From the NCBI GenBank assembly GCA_003725585.1, contig RJMB01000007.1, forward strand, positions 119,784 through 183,783: a DNA stretch of 64,000 nt, in the 5' to 3' direction. The DNA is from Halostreptopolyspora alba (GTDB taxonomy: Bacteria; Actinomycetota; Actinomycetes; Streptosporangiales; Streptosporangiaceae). Shown here in pieces: positions 62,829 through 64,000 of the stretch. The stretch's first letter is position 1; every line of letters starts with the position of its first letter. Below the pieces are notes generated by a model, which did no database searches, was not told where the DNA came from, and was given only the letters and a program-made list of their open reading frames with translations. The position numbers and the translations under genes were made by a program.

Positions 62829-63608
62829 TTGGGGCGGGTGGATACGGATATAGTGATCGCCCTGCTGGGTGTGGCCGCGGCGGCGGGGTGGCTGGACGCC
62901 GTGGTCGGCGGGGGCGGGCTGGTTCTGCTGCCGGCGCTCCTGGCGGCCGCCCCCTCGGCTCCCGTCGCGACCCTGCTGGGGACCAACAAGCTCTCGTCGA
63001 TCTTCGGGCTCACCTCGGCGGCGGCGAGCTACGCCCGGAAGGTCACGATGGACCGCCGGGTTCTTCTCGCCACCGTTGCGCTGGCCCTCGCCGGCTCGGC
63101 CCTCGGGGCGGGACTCGCCGGTGCGCTGTCCAACGAGGCCCTGAGGCCACTCGTCATGCTCGTGTTGCTGCTGGCCTTGGTGGTCGTCGTGCTCTATCCC
63201 GGGATGGGCGCCACCCCGGACCCCGGGCTGCGCACACCGCGACGGGTAACCACCGCGGTCGTCGTAGCCGGGGTGGGGCTGAGCCTCTACGACGGCCTCG
63301 CGGGTCCGGGAACCGGGGTGTTCCTGGTTCTGGTCTTCACCACGATCATCGGCCTCGACTTCGTGCGCGCCTCCGCATCGGCCAAGGTCGTCAACGTCGC
63401 GACGAACCTCGGAGCCCTGACGGTTTTCGCGCTCAACGGCCACGTCATGTGGGGGCTGGGGGTCGGACTCGCGGCGTGCAGCGTCCTCGGCGCCCACCTC
63501 GGAGCGCGGACCGCGATCCGCAGAGGGGCCGGTTTCGTCCGCCTCATCCTGGTCGTCGTGGTGCTGGCGTTGTTCACGAAACTGGGATACGACCAGTTCC
63601 TCGCCTGA
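62829..63608 (+). CDS. TauE/SafE-family sulfite/anion exporter
   Basis: A 259-residue protein with about eight membrane helices and two TauE/SafE half-domains: AGWLDAVVGGGGLVLLPALL with GTNKLSS, and GLSLYDGLAGPGTGVFLVLV with SASAKVVNVATN. The family exports sulfite, sulfoacetate or similar anions. The TTG at 62829 or GTG at 62838 may be the start; neither has a well spaced ribosome site. Divergent from the CGNR regulator. Confidence 0.9.
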   Translation: MGRVDTDIVIALLGVAAAAGWLDAVVGGGGLVLLPALLAAAPSAPVATLLGTNKLSSIFGLTSAAASYARKVTMDRRVLLATVALALAGSALGAGLAGALSNEALRPLVMLVLLLALVVVVLYPGMGATPDPGLRTPRRVTTAVVVAGVGLSLYDGLAGPGTGVFLVLVFTTIIGLDFVRASASAKVVNVATNLGALTVFALNGHVMWGLGVGLAACSVLGAHLGARTAIRRGAGFVRLILVVVVLALFTKLGYDQFLA

Positions 63609-63942
63609 CACCGGGCCGTGTCGCGGCCGCCCACCTCCCCTGGGGCGCCGCGGCGCCGCGCCCCTTCTCGGCGATCCGGGAGCACGCGGAATCTTTCCTC
63701 GCGCCGAGAGTGACGCGGGGATTTCGGGGCCGGGAAGGGTGGGAGCCATCCAGCACCGCGGAAGTACCCCGATGAGCAGCGTGGCCTGAGAACCGGAACA
63801 CCGGATCCACAAAACCCGGAACACACCAGAGCGGCATGAGGTAAACACTGACGAGCGAGTCGGATACGCCATCCCTTAAAGTAGTGCTGTCCCAGTGACC
63901 CTCTTCCTGGTTCCACCTACTTCCCCCACTTTGGAGCGTTCG
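63609..63942. other. intergenic region before the right-edge gene
   Basis: A 334-base gap. Bases 63770-63900 are A/T-richer and end in CCCAGTGACCCTC, which could be an insertion-element end or simply a promoter region. Nothing can be assigned. Confidence 0.4.
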
Positions 63943-64000
63943 ATGTCCAGCCGGTCCGACGTTCGTGGTGTGTTGCCGGGGCCGCTTCGGGTGTTGCGTG
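63943..64000 (+). CDS. start of an unidentified gene cut by the window edge
   Basis: ATG 63943, with GGAG 7 bases upstream, opens a frame of 19 codons to the edge (MSSRSDVRGVLPGPLRVLR). It is too short to name. The upstream sequence hints that an insertion-sequence transposase is possible, but this is only a guess. Confidence 0.4.
   Translation, partial: MSSRSDVRGVLPGPLRVLR

Overview
The window is about 70% G+C with almost exclusive G/C third codon positions, frequent GTG starts and 4-base ATGA/GTGA gene overlaps. It also has XRE/DUF397 pairs and an actinobacterial isorenieratene-type carotenoid cluster. This points to a chromosomal segment of a filamentous actinomycete. A Nocardiopsis or Streptomonospora relative is my guess from gene content, not a demonstrated assignment. 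No CRISPR array, rRNA, prophage or replication origin was seen.

Layout. 1-2.8 kb: the end of a non-phosphorylative L-fucose-type sugar acid pathway (lactonase, aldo/keto reductase, FAH hydrolase, SDR). 3.1-5.9 kb: a compact phospholipid operon (CDP-alcohol phosphatidyltransferase, CdsA-like, PlsC-like, membrane protein). 6.4-10.5 kb: one giant RCC1-like / transmembrane / DUF11-repeat protein. 10.7-14.5 kb: a two-component system with an unusual C-terminal extracytoplasmic extension on the kinase, divergent from a secreted serine hydrolase. 14.7-25 kb: carotenoid genes (crtY; crtT-crtU; crtE-crtI-crtB-Rieske; a DUF2867 SDR), preceded by an orphan SDR tail.

25.9-43.6 kb is an aromatic-acid catabolic locus. 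It has a TRAP transporter (dctQM plus AraC; dctP apart), a LysR regulator divergent from a P450/ferredoxin/reductase operon, and a GntR-associated operon. The latter carries an FAH-RraA fusion, a DapA-type aldolase, HpaE and HpaD (homoprotocatechuate meta cleavage), with a succinate-semialdehyde dehydrogenase on the other strand. The likely flow is uptake, P450 oxidation or demethylation, ring cleavage, then pyruvate plus succinate.

43.8-53.4 kb is housekeeping: a decayed TnpB, tRNA-Val(UAC), AhpE-type peroxiredoxin, DUF3052, YjbQ, PhoD-like phosphatase, DUF1445, a TetR/MFS pair with a clear operator, and a CorA-like channel.

53.5-57.9 kb is the most accessory-looking part: XRE-DUF397, then an NB-ARC/TPR NLR-like ATPase whose TPR half is visibly less G+C-rich, then a SUMF1 protein. 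It ends in one of two copies of a ~75-bp palindromic repeat. 57.9-64 kb: a peptidase remnant, LysE exporter, acyl-CoA ligase, sulfotransferase-like protein, CGNR regulator divergent from a TauE permease, and the start of a gene cut by the window edge.

All functions are from reading protein motifs and neighbourhoods; no database search was run.
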